This document shows positions 1 to 5,792 of a stretch of DNA of 5,798 nucleotides, piece by piece. The position numbers were made by a program, and so were the translations under genes. The notes under the pieces are model-generated. The model was not told the DNA's origin. It did no database searches and worked only from the letters and a program-made list of their open reading frames with translations. Source of the stretch: Candidatus Neomicrothrix sp. UBA2131 (GTDB lineage: Bacteria; Actinomycetota; Acidimicrobiia; Acidimicrobiales; MedAcidi-G1). The DNA lies in contig DCXR01000032.1 of NCBI GenBank assembly GCA_002329075.1, forward strand, positions 1 to 5,798, given 5' to 3'. Within the stretch, counting starts at the first letter, position 1, and each line of letters begins with the position of its first letter.

Positions 1-109
1 TCGTAGTCGGCGCCACCGTCGTCGGTGCCGTGGACGCCTCGTTCGAAGCGCACGCAACGAGGAGCAGGGTCAGGAGGCCCCCGGCAAGAAGCGAACGCAG
101 AGAAGCCAT
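1..109 (-). CDS. Putative lipoprotein, N-terminal fragment (runs off left edge)
   Basis: Read on the minus strand from an ATG at 109-107, this gives 36 codons with no stop before the window edge. The product begins with a short N-terminus carrying one Arg (residue 5). A hydrophobic Leu/Ala/Gly stretch follows (about residues 7-19), then a lipobox LVAC with Cys20 as the predicted lipidated residue. After that comes a Ser/Thr/Ala/Pro-rich linker (ASNEASTAPTTVAPTT). This is the standard layout of a bacterial lipoprotein signal peptide: the protein would be exported, cleaved before Cys20 and anchored on the outer face of the membrane. The linker resembles those that tether solute-binding proteins or other surface domains, but the functional domain lies outside the window, so no function is assigned. 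A GGA lies just upstream of the ATG as a weak ribosome-binding site. The gene diverges from the synthase gene at 203. The signal peptide is convincing; the exact start is less certain. Confidence 0.72.
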   Translation of the reverse strand, partial: MASLRSLLAGGLLTLLLVACASNEASTAPTTVAPTT

Positions 110-187
110 CCGTCCATTCGAACCGATGGCATGTCAGCGCGACAACCCCACCCGAGGTGCTAGGAAACAGTCCAGGCGACCATCGAC

Positions 188-193
188 AGGAGG
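188..193 (+). promoter_or_regulatory. Shine-Dalgarno site for the KAS III gene
   Basis: AGGAGG at 188-193 lies 9 nt before a GTG codon at 203. It is a near-perfect anti-16S match and fixes the GTG as the start; the family-typical N-terminus that follows agrees. No convincing -10 or -35 element was found in the 93-bp divergent gap 110-202. Confidence 0.8.
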
Positions 194-202
194 AGCCGGG
201 TC

Positions 203-1291
203 GTGCCACGAGCGGTGATCACCGGCTGGGGCAGGTGTGTCCCACCGGTGCGTCTGACGAACGCCAACCTCGAGCGACTCTGCGACACCGATGACGACTG
301 GATCGTCGAGCGCACCGGTATCCGTGAGCGCAGGATCTCCCATGTCGAGTCCACCGACCTGGCGGAGTTGGCAGCCCGACGGGCGCTCGCAAGCGCAGGC
401 ATCGAAGCCACCGACCTCGACCTGATCATCGTCGCCACCTGTACGCCGGAGATCCTGTGCCCCACCACGGCGGCGATGCTCGAAGAGCGCCTGGGTGCCG
501 ACAATGCCGCCGCCTTCGACCTCAATGCCGCCTGTTCAGGGTTCGCCTACTCCGCCTCGGTCGTGACCGGGATGATCCAGTCCGGCTTCGTGGAGCGGGT
601 GCTCGTGGTCGGCGCCGAGAAGCTCCGCTACATCCTGGACTACCGCGATCGTTCGACGTGCATCCTGTTCGGAGACGGGGCCGGCGGTGCCGTGTTCGAG
701 GCGCGGGACACCCCTGACGGCGCCGGAGTGCTCTCCGTGGACCTGGGTTCGGACGGCGAGTTGGGCCGGACGATGGTCTGGGGACACATGGGCTCGAAGG
801 GCGACCCCAGCCGGACCGTGGACCCCGAGGAGGCCCGCCTCCAGTTCGAGGGACAGGCGGTGTTCAAGATCGCCGTGCAGGGAATTGCCGCCTCGGCCAC
901 CCGGGCACTCGAACGTGCCGGCCTGGGCACCGACGAGGTCGACGTGGTCATCCCCCACCAGGCCAACGCCCGGATCATCGATGCGGCCACCCGACGACTC
1001 GGCATCGATCCCGAGCGGGTGTTCCAGAACATCGAGCACTTCGGCAACACCGCCGCGGCGTCGATCCCCATCGCCCTCCACGACGCACTCGAGGCCGGTT
1101 GCATCGCACCGGGCGACATCGTCGTGCTGACCGCCTTCGGCGGGGGCGTCACCTGGGGCTCGGTAGTAATGCGCTGGGGCGACCGGGTCGAGTCGTTGGG
1201 CACCCACCACGGTGAACTGCCCTCCACCGAAGCCACCGTCTTCGACCTGCTCCAGCCGAACCTCGACTTCTTCGCCCCTGACGCCGACTGA
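203..1291 (+). CDS. Beta-ketoacyl-ACP synthase III (FabH-like) with C-terminal extension
   Basis: A 362-residue thiolase-fold condensing enzyme. The family joins an acyl-CoA starter to malonyl-ACP by decarboxylative Claisen condensation, in the cytoplasm, to begin fatty-acid or related chains. The catalytic triad is intact: Cys111 in NAACSGF, His252 in PHQAN and Asn282 in FGNTAAAS. The segment DDDWIVERTGIRERR (about 30-44) matches the FabH CoA-binding region, and the glycine-rich end GGGVTWGSVVMRW (313-325) matches the family's closing strand. FabH usually ends close to there (E. coli FabH is 317 residues), so residues 326-362 are an extra tail with a hydrophobic patch (VFDLLQPNLDFF). The start is GTG, chosen for its strong ribosome-binding site. 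No acpP, fabD or fabF is adjacent, so it may be housekeeping FabH or a paralogue with another starter unit. The fold and chemistry are clear; the starter substrate is unknown. It converges on the MDR gene 19 bp downstream. Confidence 0.93.
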   Translation: MPRAVITGWGRCVPPVRLTNANLERLCDTDDDWIVERTGIRERRISHVESTDLAELAARRALASAGIEATDLDLIIVATCTPEILCPTTAAMLEERLGADNAAAFDLNAACSGFAYSASVVTGMIQSGFVERVLVVGAEKLRYILDYRDRSTCILFGDGAGGAVFEARDTPDGAGVLSVDLGSDGELGRTMVWGHMGSKGDPSRTVDPEEARLQFEGQAVFKIAVQGIAASATRALERAGLGTDEVDVVIPHQANARIIDAATRRLGIDPERVFQNIEHFGNTAAASIPIALHDALEAGCIAPGDIVVLTAFGGGVTWGSVVMRWGDRVESLGTHHGELPSTEATVFDLLQPNLDFFAPDAD

Positions 1292-1310
1292 ATTCCGGCC
1301 CTGGTCGACC

Positions 1311-2405
1311 TCAGGGGATCTCGATGACCAGGGCGCCGACGTGGCGCTTGGCGACGAACTCCTCCTGGGCGGCGTGTATCTCGGCCAGGGGGAACGTCCC
1401 TCCCACGGTGGGCGTGAGGACGCCGGACTCGATCCGTGACACCAGCGAGGCGAACACCTCGGGTGGGTACACGGTGCAGCCGTGGAACTCGAGGTCGTTG
1501 AGGTACAGGGTGCGCACGTCCAGGTCGACGATCGGTCCGGCGATCGCCCCGGCCGTCGTGTAGCGACCGCCCCGGCGGAGCAGTTCGAGGAGCGGGGCGA
1601 ACATCGGGCCGGCCACCACGTCGGCCAACACGTCGATCGGTCCACCTGCCGCCTCGGCGACGGCGCCGGCCAGGTTCCCGGCACTTCGGTCGACAACGGC
1701 GTCCGCGCCGTACCGGGCGACCTCACCGAGCTTCGCCGCACCGGCGACCGCCACCACCCGGGCCCCCCGGACCCGGGCCAGCTGCACCAGCGCAGAGCCC
1801 ACGCCGCCGGAGGCCCCGGTGACCACGACCGTCTCCCCGTCGCCGAGGCGGGCCCTGCTCAGCATGTGCTCGGCGGTCGACCAGGAGCACGGGAACGACG
1901 CCAGTTCGACATCGGTGAACGGCGAATCGACGGCGTGCACGTTGCGCACCGGCAGGACGCAGTACTGGGCGAACCCCCCGTCGCACTCCGATCCGACATA
2001 GCCGGCGCGGTCACGGTCACCCGGGTCGTCGGCGGCCCGGAGGCACGGATCGTTCAGCACCCGCCGATCGACGAGGCCCGCCTCGACACCGGCGCCGACA
2101 GCCACCACCCGACCACAGATGTCGGCACCCTGGATGCGGGGAAAGCCGATGCCGCTGCCTCCCCAGGAGGCGTCCCCGTCGGAGACGTCGAGCGCCTCGC
2201 CCGTGGTCTCGCCGGTCACCGCCTTCGAGTACCAACCCACGCGCGTGTTGACATCGGTGTTGTTCATCCCGCAGGCACCCACGCGGACGAGGACCTCCCC
2301 CGCCCCGGGGACGGGGACGGGCACGTCGTCGCGGAGGACCAGCATGTCGGGCCCACCGTGGCCGACCAGTTGGACGGCCGTCATCGTCTCGGGAACCGAA
2401 CTCAT
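1311..2405 (-). CDS. MDR-superfamily alcohol dehydrogenase / quinone-oxidoreductase-like protein
   Basis: A 364-residue medium-chain dehydrogenase/reductase, second gene of the minus-strand operon. The N-terminal catalytic domain carries GACGMNNTD (43-51) and GADICGRVVAVG (93-104). The Rossmann domain has the nucleotide-binding motif VTGASGGVGSA (195-205), which indicates an NAD(P)H-dependent redox enzyme. In zinc ADHs the active-site ligands are Cys, His and Cys. Here Cys45 and Cys173 (in FPCSWSTAEH) sit where the two Cys are expected, but the GHE motif reads GAD, so the His is Ala94. The usual four-Cys structural zinc cluster is not evident. About 40 residues separate the two N-terminal motifs, including a Gly/Ser/Asp-rich segment. 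The start at 2405 overlaps the upstream stop as ATGA and has GAGGTG 5 nt upstream. An open frame extends further upstream, but it only shadows the dehydrogenase gene. A start at ATG 2384 is also possible. Substrate unknown; oxidation of an alcohol or reduction of an enone or quinone are both open. Confidence 0.9.
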   Translation of the reverse strand: MSSVPETMTAVQLVGHGGPDMLVLRDDVPVPVPGAGEVLVRVGACGMNNTDVNTRVGWYSKAVTGETTGEALDVSDGDASWGGSGIGFPRIQGADICGRVVAVGAGVEAGLVDRRVLNDPCLRAADDPGDRDRAGYVGSECDGGFAQYCVLPVRNVHAVDSPFTDVELASFPCSWSTAEHMLSRARLGDGETVVVTGASGGVGSALVQLARVRGARVVAVAGAAKLGEVARYGADAVVDRSAGNLAGAVAEAAGGPIDVLADVVAGPMFAPLLELLRRGGRYTTAGAIAGPIVDLDVRTLYLNDLEFHGCTVYPPEVFASLVSRIESGVLTPTVGGTFPLAEIHAAQEEFVAKRHVGALVIEIP

Positions 2406-3469
2406 TCCCCCACCTCGAACACCGCCATTGGGTCGCCCGGTGCCTGCTCGTCGGGCACGGCGCCGATCCCCGGATCGGCCGGGGCGACGGCGAACCCCCC
2501 GTCGTTGGCCACCCCACCGTCGACCGGGACCACCTCGTAGCCGGGCTCCTCGGGCTCGTCGTCGAGGATCTCGGCCGGGAATCCGGCCGCCCGGATGTCG
2601 AGTCCGGTGGCCTCCTCCAGGCGGCGGATGATGTTCGGCGACCACTCCCGCCCGCCATAGCGCTGCTGGCCGTCCTCGAAGATCGCCAGCAGTTGTGGCG
2701 ACACCTCGAGCGGCACGCCGAGCTTCCGTGCCAGCCCGTCGAACAGGCCCACGTCCTTGACCACGAGGTCCATCGTGAAGTTGATGTCCCGGCTGCCGTT
2801 GAGGATGACCTGGCTCTCGGTCTCGTGGACGAACGAGTTGCCCGACGACACCCGGATCGCCTCATAGGCAGTGGCGAGGTCCATCCCCGCCGCCGCCGAG
2901 GTGGTGAGTGCCTCGCAGAGGGTGACCAGGTTGGCGGTCGCCAGGTAGTTGGTCACCACCTTGAGGACCGACGCCGAGCCGAGCGGGCCCGTGTGCAGGA
3001 TCCGCCGCCCCATGGTGGTGAGCACGGGCAGGACGCGTTCGAAGGCCTCCCGCTCGCAGCCTGCGAAGATGGCGATGTTGCCCGTCGCCGCACGGTGGCA
3101 ACCTCCCGACACCGGACAGTCCACCGGCAGCGCACCGACGGCCTCGACGAGGGCGCCCATCCGACGTACCTCCGACTCGTCGGTGGTGCTCATCTCCATC
3201 CAGACCTTGCCGGCGGAGAGCCCGGCGATGACCCCGTCCTCGGCCTCCATGACCGCCGAGCAGGCAGTCGGTGACGGCAGGCAGGTGATCACGACGTCGC
3301 ACCGCTCGGCCATCTCCCTCGGCGAGTCGGCCCACCCGGCTCCGCCATCGAGGAACGCCTGGGCCGCATCCCGGTCGAGGTCGCGGACCATCAGGTCGTA
3401 TCCGTTGCGCGTCAGGCTGCCCGCCAACTTTCCACCGACGTTGCCGAGCCCGATGAACCCGATCCGCAT
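2402..3469 (-). CDS. Beta-hydroxyacid dehydrogenase, 3-hydroxyisobutyrate dehydrogenase type, with acidic C-terminal tail
   Basis: A 355-residue NAD(P)-dependent dehydrogenase of the 3-hydroxyisobutyrate/tartronate-semialdehyde reductase family. These cytoplasmic enzymes interconvert beta-hydroxyacids and semialdehydes. It opens with the Rossmann motif GFIGLGNVGG (4-13). The substrate-binding motif DCPVSGG is at 117-123, and GPLGSASVLKVVTN (161-174) supplies the catalytic Lys170 and conserved Asn174. The C-terminal helical domain carries the expected FTMDLVVKDVGL (231-242). Family members usually end near 290-300 residues. Here about 55 more follow (from about 301), rich in Asp, Glu, Pro, Gly and Ala and probably disordered. 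The ATG at 3469 was chosen because the Rossmann strand begins there and GGGAG lies 7 nt upstream. An open frame continues to an ATG at 3562, but those 31 residues look like non-family translated leader. First gene of the operon with the MDR dehydrogenase. The exact substrate cannot be told; other members of this broad family act on glyoxylate or succinic semialdehyde. Confidence 0.92.
   Translation of the reverse strand: MRIGFIGLGNVGGKLAGSLTRNGYDLMVRDLDRDAAQAFLDGGAGWADSPREMAERCDVVITCLPSPTACSAVMEAEDGVIAGLSAGKVWMEMSTTDESEVRRMGALVEAVGALPVDCPVSGGCHRAATGNIAIFAGCEREAFERVLPVLTTMGRRILHTGPLGSASVLKVVTNYLATANLVTLCEALTTSAAAGMDLATAYEAIRVSSGNSFVHETESQVILNGSRDINFTMDLVVKDVGLFDGLARKLGVPLEVSPQLLAIFEDGQQRYGGREWSPNIIRRLEEATGLDIRAAGFPAEILDDEPEEPGYEVVPVDGGVANDGGFAVAPADPGIGAVPDEQAPGDPMAVFEVGE
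2411..2416 (-). promoter_or_regulatory. Shine-Dalgarno site inside the upstream gene, for the MDR gene
   Basis: On the minus strand GAGGTG ends 5 nt before the ATG at 2405-2403. It lies within the last codons of the beta-hydroxyacid dehydrogenase. Together with the ATGA stop/start overlap at 2405-2402 it supports translational coupling and decides the start of the MDR protein. Confidence 0.72.
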
Positions 3470-3476
3470 GGCGAGA

Positions 3477-3481
3477 CTCCC
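3477..3481 (-). promoter_or_regulatory. Shine-Dalgarno site for the beta-hydroxyacid dehydrogenase
   Basis: On the minus strand GGGAG ends 7 nt before the ATG at 3469-3467. A second purine-rich site, GAGGAG (3483-3488), is 13 nt away and less well spaced. Their position supports the short start over the frame-extended ATG at 3562. Confidence 0.6.
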
Positions 3482-3540
3482 ACTCCTCGATGGCGGCGCA
3501 CCGACATGGCGACACGTGCCGCCGGTCGGCGACGCCGCGG

Positions 3541-3546
3541 AGAATA
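3541..3546 (-). promoter_or_regulatory. Candidate -10 element for the dehydrogenase operon
   Basis: On the minus strand this reads TATTCT, a good TANNNT match in an otherwise very GC-rich region. It would put transcription start near 3534 and give an untranslated leader of about 65 nt. No clear -35 hexamer is seen at 16-19 bp spacing, so the call rests on the -10 alone. Confidence 0.35.
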
Positions 3547-3642
3547 CCGGTAGCCACACCACCTCCCCGCGATCGTGCCTACCCTGCCCGAATACTGCGT
3601 TTCCGGCTTCCCAGCACGAGGAACCACCGGCTGGCAGACCAG

Positions 3643-3680
3643 GTCACCTGCTGATCCGCTGCTCCTGATCCCCGTCACCT
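3643..3680 (+). repeat. Nested direct repeats (A-B-B-A) upstream of metY
   Basis: GTCACCT occurs at 3643-3649 and again at 3674-3680. Between the copies, CTGATCC occurs at 3651-3657 and 3665-3671. The first GTCACCT is also part of a 9-bp inverted repeat, AGGTCACCT (3641-3649, centre C3645). The second touches the candidate -10 box at 3680. Such an arrangement could be a regulator-binding region, but no known operator is recognised and the units are short. Confidence 0.4.
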
Positions 3681-3685
3681 AACCT
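3680..3685 (+). promoter_or_regulatory. Candidate -10 element giving a leaderless metY transcript
   Basis: TAACCT (3680-3685) fits TANNNT and leaves exactly 6 nt before the ATG at 3692, so transcription would begin at or beside the A of the start codon. The bases just before the ATG (AACCTCCACCC) contain no Shine-Dalgarno sequence; they are pyrimidine-rich. Leaderless starts of this form are common in actinobacteria. No convincing -35 was found. Confidence 0.5.
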
Positions 3686-3691
3686 CCACCC

Positions 3692-4984
3692 ATGGTCGAA
3701 CCCGACGTCCACCGCTTCGACACCCGTGCACTCCACGCCGGCCAGCAGCCGGATCCCACCACCGGGTCGCGGGCGGTGCCCATCCACCAGACCACCTCCT
3801 ACGTCTTCGACTCGGTCGACCACGCCGCCGGTCTGTTCAACCTCGAGGTGAGCGGACACATCTACAGCCGCATCTCGAACCCGACCGTCGCCGTACTCGA
3901 GGAGCGCATCGCCGCCCTCGAGGGCGGTGTGGGGGCAGTCTGCACCGCCAGCGGACAGGCGGCGATGCACCTGGCCGTCGCCACCCTCCTGAGCGCAGGC
4001 GACCACATCGTCTCGAGTCACAACATCTACGGCGGCACCCACAACGTCCTGAACCTCACGATGCCGCGCTTCGGGATCACCACGACCTTCGTCGACCCCC
4101 GCGACCCCCAGGCCTTCGCAGACGCCATCCGACCCGAGACCCGACTGGTGTTCGCTGAGACACTCGGCAACCCCGGCATCGAGGTGCTCGACGTCTCGGC
4201 CGTCGCCGAGGCTGCCCATGCCCACGGGTTGCCGCTGGCGGTGGACTCCACCTTCGCCACGCCCTACCTGCTGCGACCCATTGAACATGGGGCCGACATC
4301 GTCATCCACTCGGCAACGAAGTTCCTGGGCGGCCACGGCGTCGCCATCGGTGGCGTGCTCGTCGACGGGGGGCGCTTCGACTGGGAGGACTCCGGGAAGT
4401 TCCCGACCCTGACCGAGCCCTACGTCGGCTACCACGGCATCACGTTCACGGAGGAGTTCGGCCCACAGGCCCTGTCGATGCGTGCAAGGGCAGAGGGACT
4501 GCGTGACTTCGGCGCCTGTATGAGCCCCGCAAACGCCTTCTACCTGCTCCAGGGGGTCGAGACCCTGTCGCTGCGCATGGACCGCCATGTCGCCAACACC
4601 CGCTGCGTGCTCGACCTGCTCGACGGCCACGATGCCGTCGAATGGATCCGGCATCCCGAGCATCCCAGCCACCCCGACCACGAGTTGGCCGCCCGCCTCT
4701 ACCCCAACGGTGCGGGAGCCATCCTGTCGTTCGGCGTAGCCGGCGGGCGTGAAGCAGGCCGACGGTTCATCGAGGCGGTCCGACTCGCCTCGCACCTGGC
4801 CAACGTCGGGGATGCCAAGACACTGGTGATCCACCCTGCCTCGACCACCCACCAGCAGATGAGCGCCGACGACCTCGAAGCCGCAGGGGTCGGCGAGAAC
4901 CTGATCCGCCTGTCGGTCGGCCTCGAGGATTCCGACGACATCTGCCGGGACCTCGACCAGGCCCTGCGGGCCTCGCAACGCTGA
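3692..4984 (+). CDS. metY: O-acetylhomoserine sulfhydrylase (PLP-dependent, Cys/Met metabolism family)
   Basis: A 430-residue PLP enzyme, matching the usual length of MetY. In the cytoplasm the family replaces the acetyl group of O-acetyl-L-homoserine with sulfide, giving homocysteine for methionine synthesis. The N-terminus HRFDTRALHAGQQPDPTTGS and the following IHQTTSYVF are typical of the family. YSR (58-60) binds the PLP phosphate of a neighbouring subunit, and Tyr113 in NIYGGTHN should stack on the cofactor. Asp185 in AVDSTFATPY pairs with the pyridine nitrogen, and Lys210 in HSATKFLGGHG is the Schiff-base lysine. Arg406 in LIRLSVGLED should bind the substrate carboxylate. The long segment around GKFPTLTEPYVGYHGITF (235-252) and HPASTTHQQ (381-389) favour MetY over cystathionine gamma-synthase or gamma-lyase, which are shorter. 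The start has no ribosome-binding site and is probably leaderless. A hydrolase gene follows 7 bp after the stop. The O-acyl group used (acetyl or succinyl) is inferred from the family only. Confidence 0.92.
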   Translation: MVEPDVHRFDTRALHAGQQPDPTTGSRAVPIHQTTSYVFDSVDHAAGLFNLEVSGHIYSRISNPTVAVLEERIAALEGGVGAVCTASGQAAMHLAVATLLSAGDHIVSSHNIYGGTHNVLNLTMPRFGITTTFVDPRDPQAFADAIRPETRLVFAETLGNPGIEVLDVSAVAEAAHAHGLPLAVDSTFATPYLLRPIEHGADIVIHSATKFLGGHGVAIGGVLVDGGRFDWEDSGKFPTLTEPYVGYHGITFTEEFGPQALSMRARAEGLRDFGACMSPANAFYLLQGVETLSLRMDRHVANTRCVLDLLDGHDAVEWIRHPEHPSHPDHELAARLYPNGAGAILSFGVAGGREAGRRFIEAVRLASHLANVGDAKTLVIHPASTTHQQMSADDLEAAGVGENLIRLSVGLEDSDDICRDLDQALRASQR

Positions 4985-4991
4985 GGCGGCA

Positions 4992-5792
4992 ATGCAACTC
5001 GTCGTCGACGATCGCTCCGTCCACGCCGCCACCGGCGCCGTTCCCCTCGAGGGCAGGGACGATCCGCTCGTCGTGCTCCTCCACGGCTCCGGCATGAACC
5101 GCTCGGTCTGGTCCCACCAGACCCGCTTCCTCGCCCACCACGGCTTTCGCGCCATGGCCGTCGACCTGCCCGGCCACGGGGGTTCCGAGGGCCCTGCTCT
5201 GGGCTCGGTCGAGGAGATCGCCGACTGGGTCGCCCACCTCGCCGCGGCGCTCGGCGGTCCGGTCCACCTCGTCGGACATTCGATGGGTGCCCTCGTCGCA
5301 CTCGACGCCGCCGCCCGGCACCACGACGCCGTCGCCTCGGCGATGCTCCTCGGCATCGCCACCGCCATGCCCGTCCACCCGGACCTCCAGGCGGCCGCCG
5401 ACATCGACGATCCGAAGGCGGCGGCCCTCATCACCGCCTGGGCGCACGGCCCCCGGCAGCACATAGGCCTCAACCCGACGCCGGGCCTCTGGATGATGGG
5501 CGGCGTCACGGCGATGCTCGAGACGAGCCCACCCGGTGTGCTCGCAGCGGACCTTTCGGCCTGCGCCGCCTACGGCGAGGCGACCGCTGCCGCTGCTGCC
5601 GTGTCCTGTCCGGTCACGCTGGTCCTCGGATCACAGGACCGCATGACCCCCCGAAAGGCGGCACGGGCACTCGAGGAGGCCTTCACCCGGCCTCCCTCCA
5701 TCGTCGAGGTGGCCACTTCGGGACACATGCTGATGCTGGAGGAACCAGCGGCGGTCAGACAGGCGATCCTCGACCACCTCGCCGCCTGCTGA
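4992..5792 (+). CDS. Alpha/beta hydrolase, substrate unknown
   Basis: A 266-residue single-domain alpha/beta-hydrolase-fold protein, complete in the window. VVLLHGSGMNRSVW (27-40) holds the oxyanion-hole HGSG. DLPGHGGSEG (58-67) is the usual loop after strand 4. GHSMGA (95-100) is the nucleophile elbow with Ser97. Asp216 in GSQDRMTP and His245 in SGHMLMLEEP complete the catalytic triad. The region between about 120 and 200 would form the lid that selects the substrate. No signal peptide is present, so it should be cytoplasmic. The ATG at 4992 is 7 bp after the metY stop, with a weak GAGG site overlapping that stop, so it is probably co-transcribed and translated by reinitiation. MetX, the acetyltransferase that feeds MetY, shares this fold but is about 370 residues with a GGSMGG elbow; this protein is shorter and has GHSMG. 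It is therefore more likely an esterase, thioesterase or related hydrolase. The reaction is not known. Confidence 0.9.
   Translation: MQLVVDDRSVHAATGAVPLEGRDDPLVVLLHGSGMNRSVWSHQTRFLAHHGFRAMAVDLPGHGGSEGPALGSVEEIADWVAHLAAALGGPVHLVGHSMGALVALDAAARHHDAVASAMLLGIATAMPVHPDLQAAADIDDPKAAALITAWAHGPRQHIGLNPTPGLWMMGGVTAMLETSPPGVLAADLSACAAYGEATAAAAAVSCPVTLVLGSQDRMTPRKAARALEEAFTRPPSIVEVATSGHMLMLEEPAAVRQAILDHLAAC

Larger units (their letters stand above)
3470..3691. other. Divergent control region between the dehydrogenase operon and metY
   Basis: No gene is supported in these 222 bp. The region holds the ribosome-binding site and a candidate -10 for the minus operon, a perfect short palindrome CGCCG-GT-CGGCG at 3520-3531, the nested repeats at 3643-3680 and the candidate leaderless -10 for metY. 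I looked for a SAM-type riboswitch ahead of metY and saw no recognisable one. No intrinsic terminator is visible. Confidence 0.6.

Noticed and set aside
42..122. Two copies of TTCGAA (42-47 and 117-122) as an operator pair.
   Set aside because: A 6-bp palindrome is too short, and one copy lies inside the lipoprotein coding sequence.
1482..2540. A 352-codon plus-strand frame opposite the MDR dehydrogenase, and similar frames on both strands elsewhere.
   Set aside because: No recognisable domain and no ribosome-binding site. The opposite strand encodes a clear enzyme.
2406..2645. An N-terminal extension of the MDR protein to 2645.
   Set aside because: The extra residues are Arg/Gly-rich and shadow the dehydrogenase gene in another frame. 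The ATG at 2405 has a good Shine-Dalgarno site and a typical ATGA overlap.
3470..3562. An N-terminal extension of the beta-hydroxyacid dehydrogenase to an ATG at 3562.
   Set aside because: The added 31 residues do not look like family sequence, a ribosome-binding site precedes the ATG at 3469, and the Rossmann motif begins right at that ATG.
3550..3691. A SAM-responsive riboswitch ahead of metY.
   Set aside because: No recognisable conserved core was seen, and the best -10 box points to a leaderless transcript.
3644..5509. A 621-codon open frame on the minus strand, antisense to metY and the hydrolase.
   Set aside because: It is opposite two genes with intact catalytic motifs, shows no family motif and has low-complexity Arg/Gly/Val/Asp content. 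Long stop-free antisense frames are expected in GC-rich codons.
4992..5792. The hydrolase as homoserine O-acetyltransferase (MetX).
   Set aside because: Too short (266 against about 370 residues), and the elbow is GHSMG, not GGSMGG.
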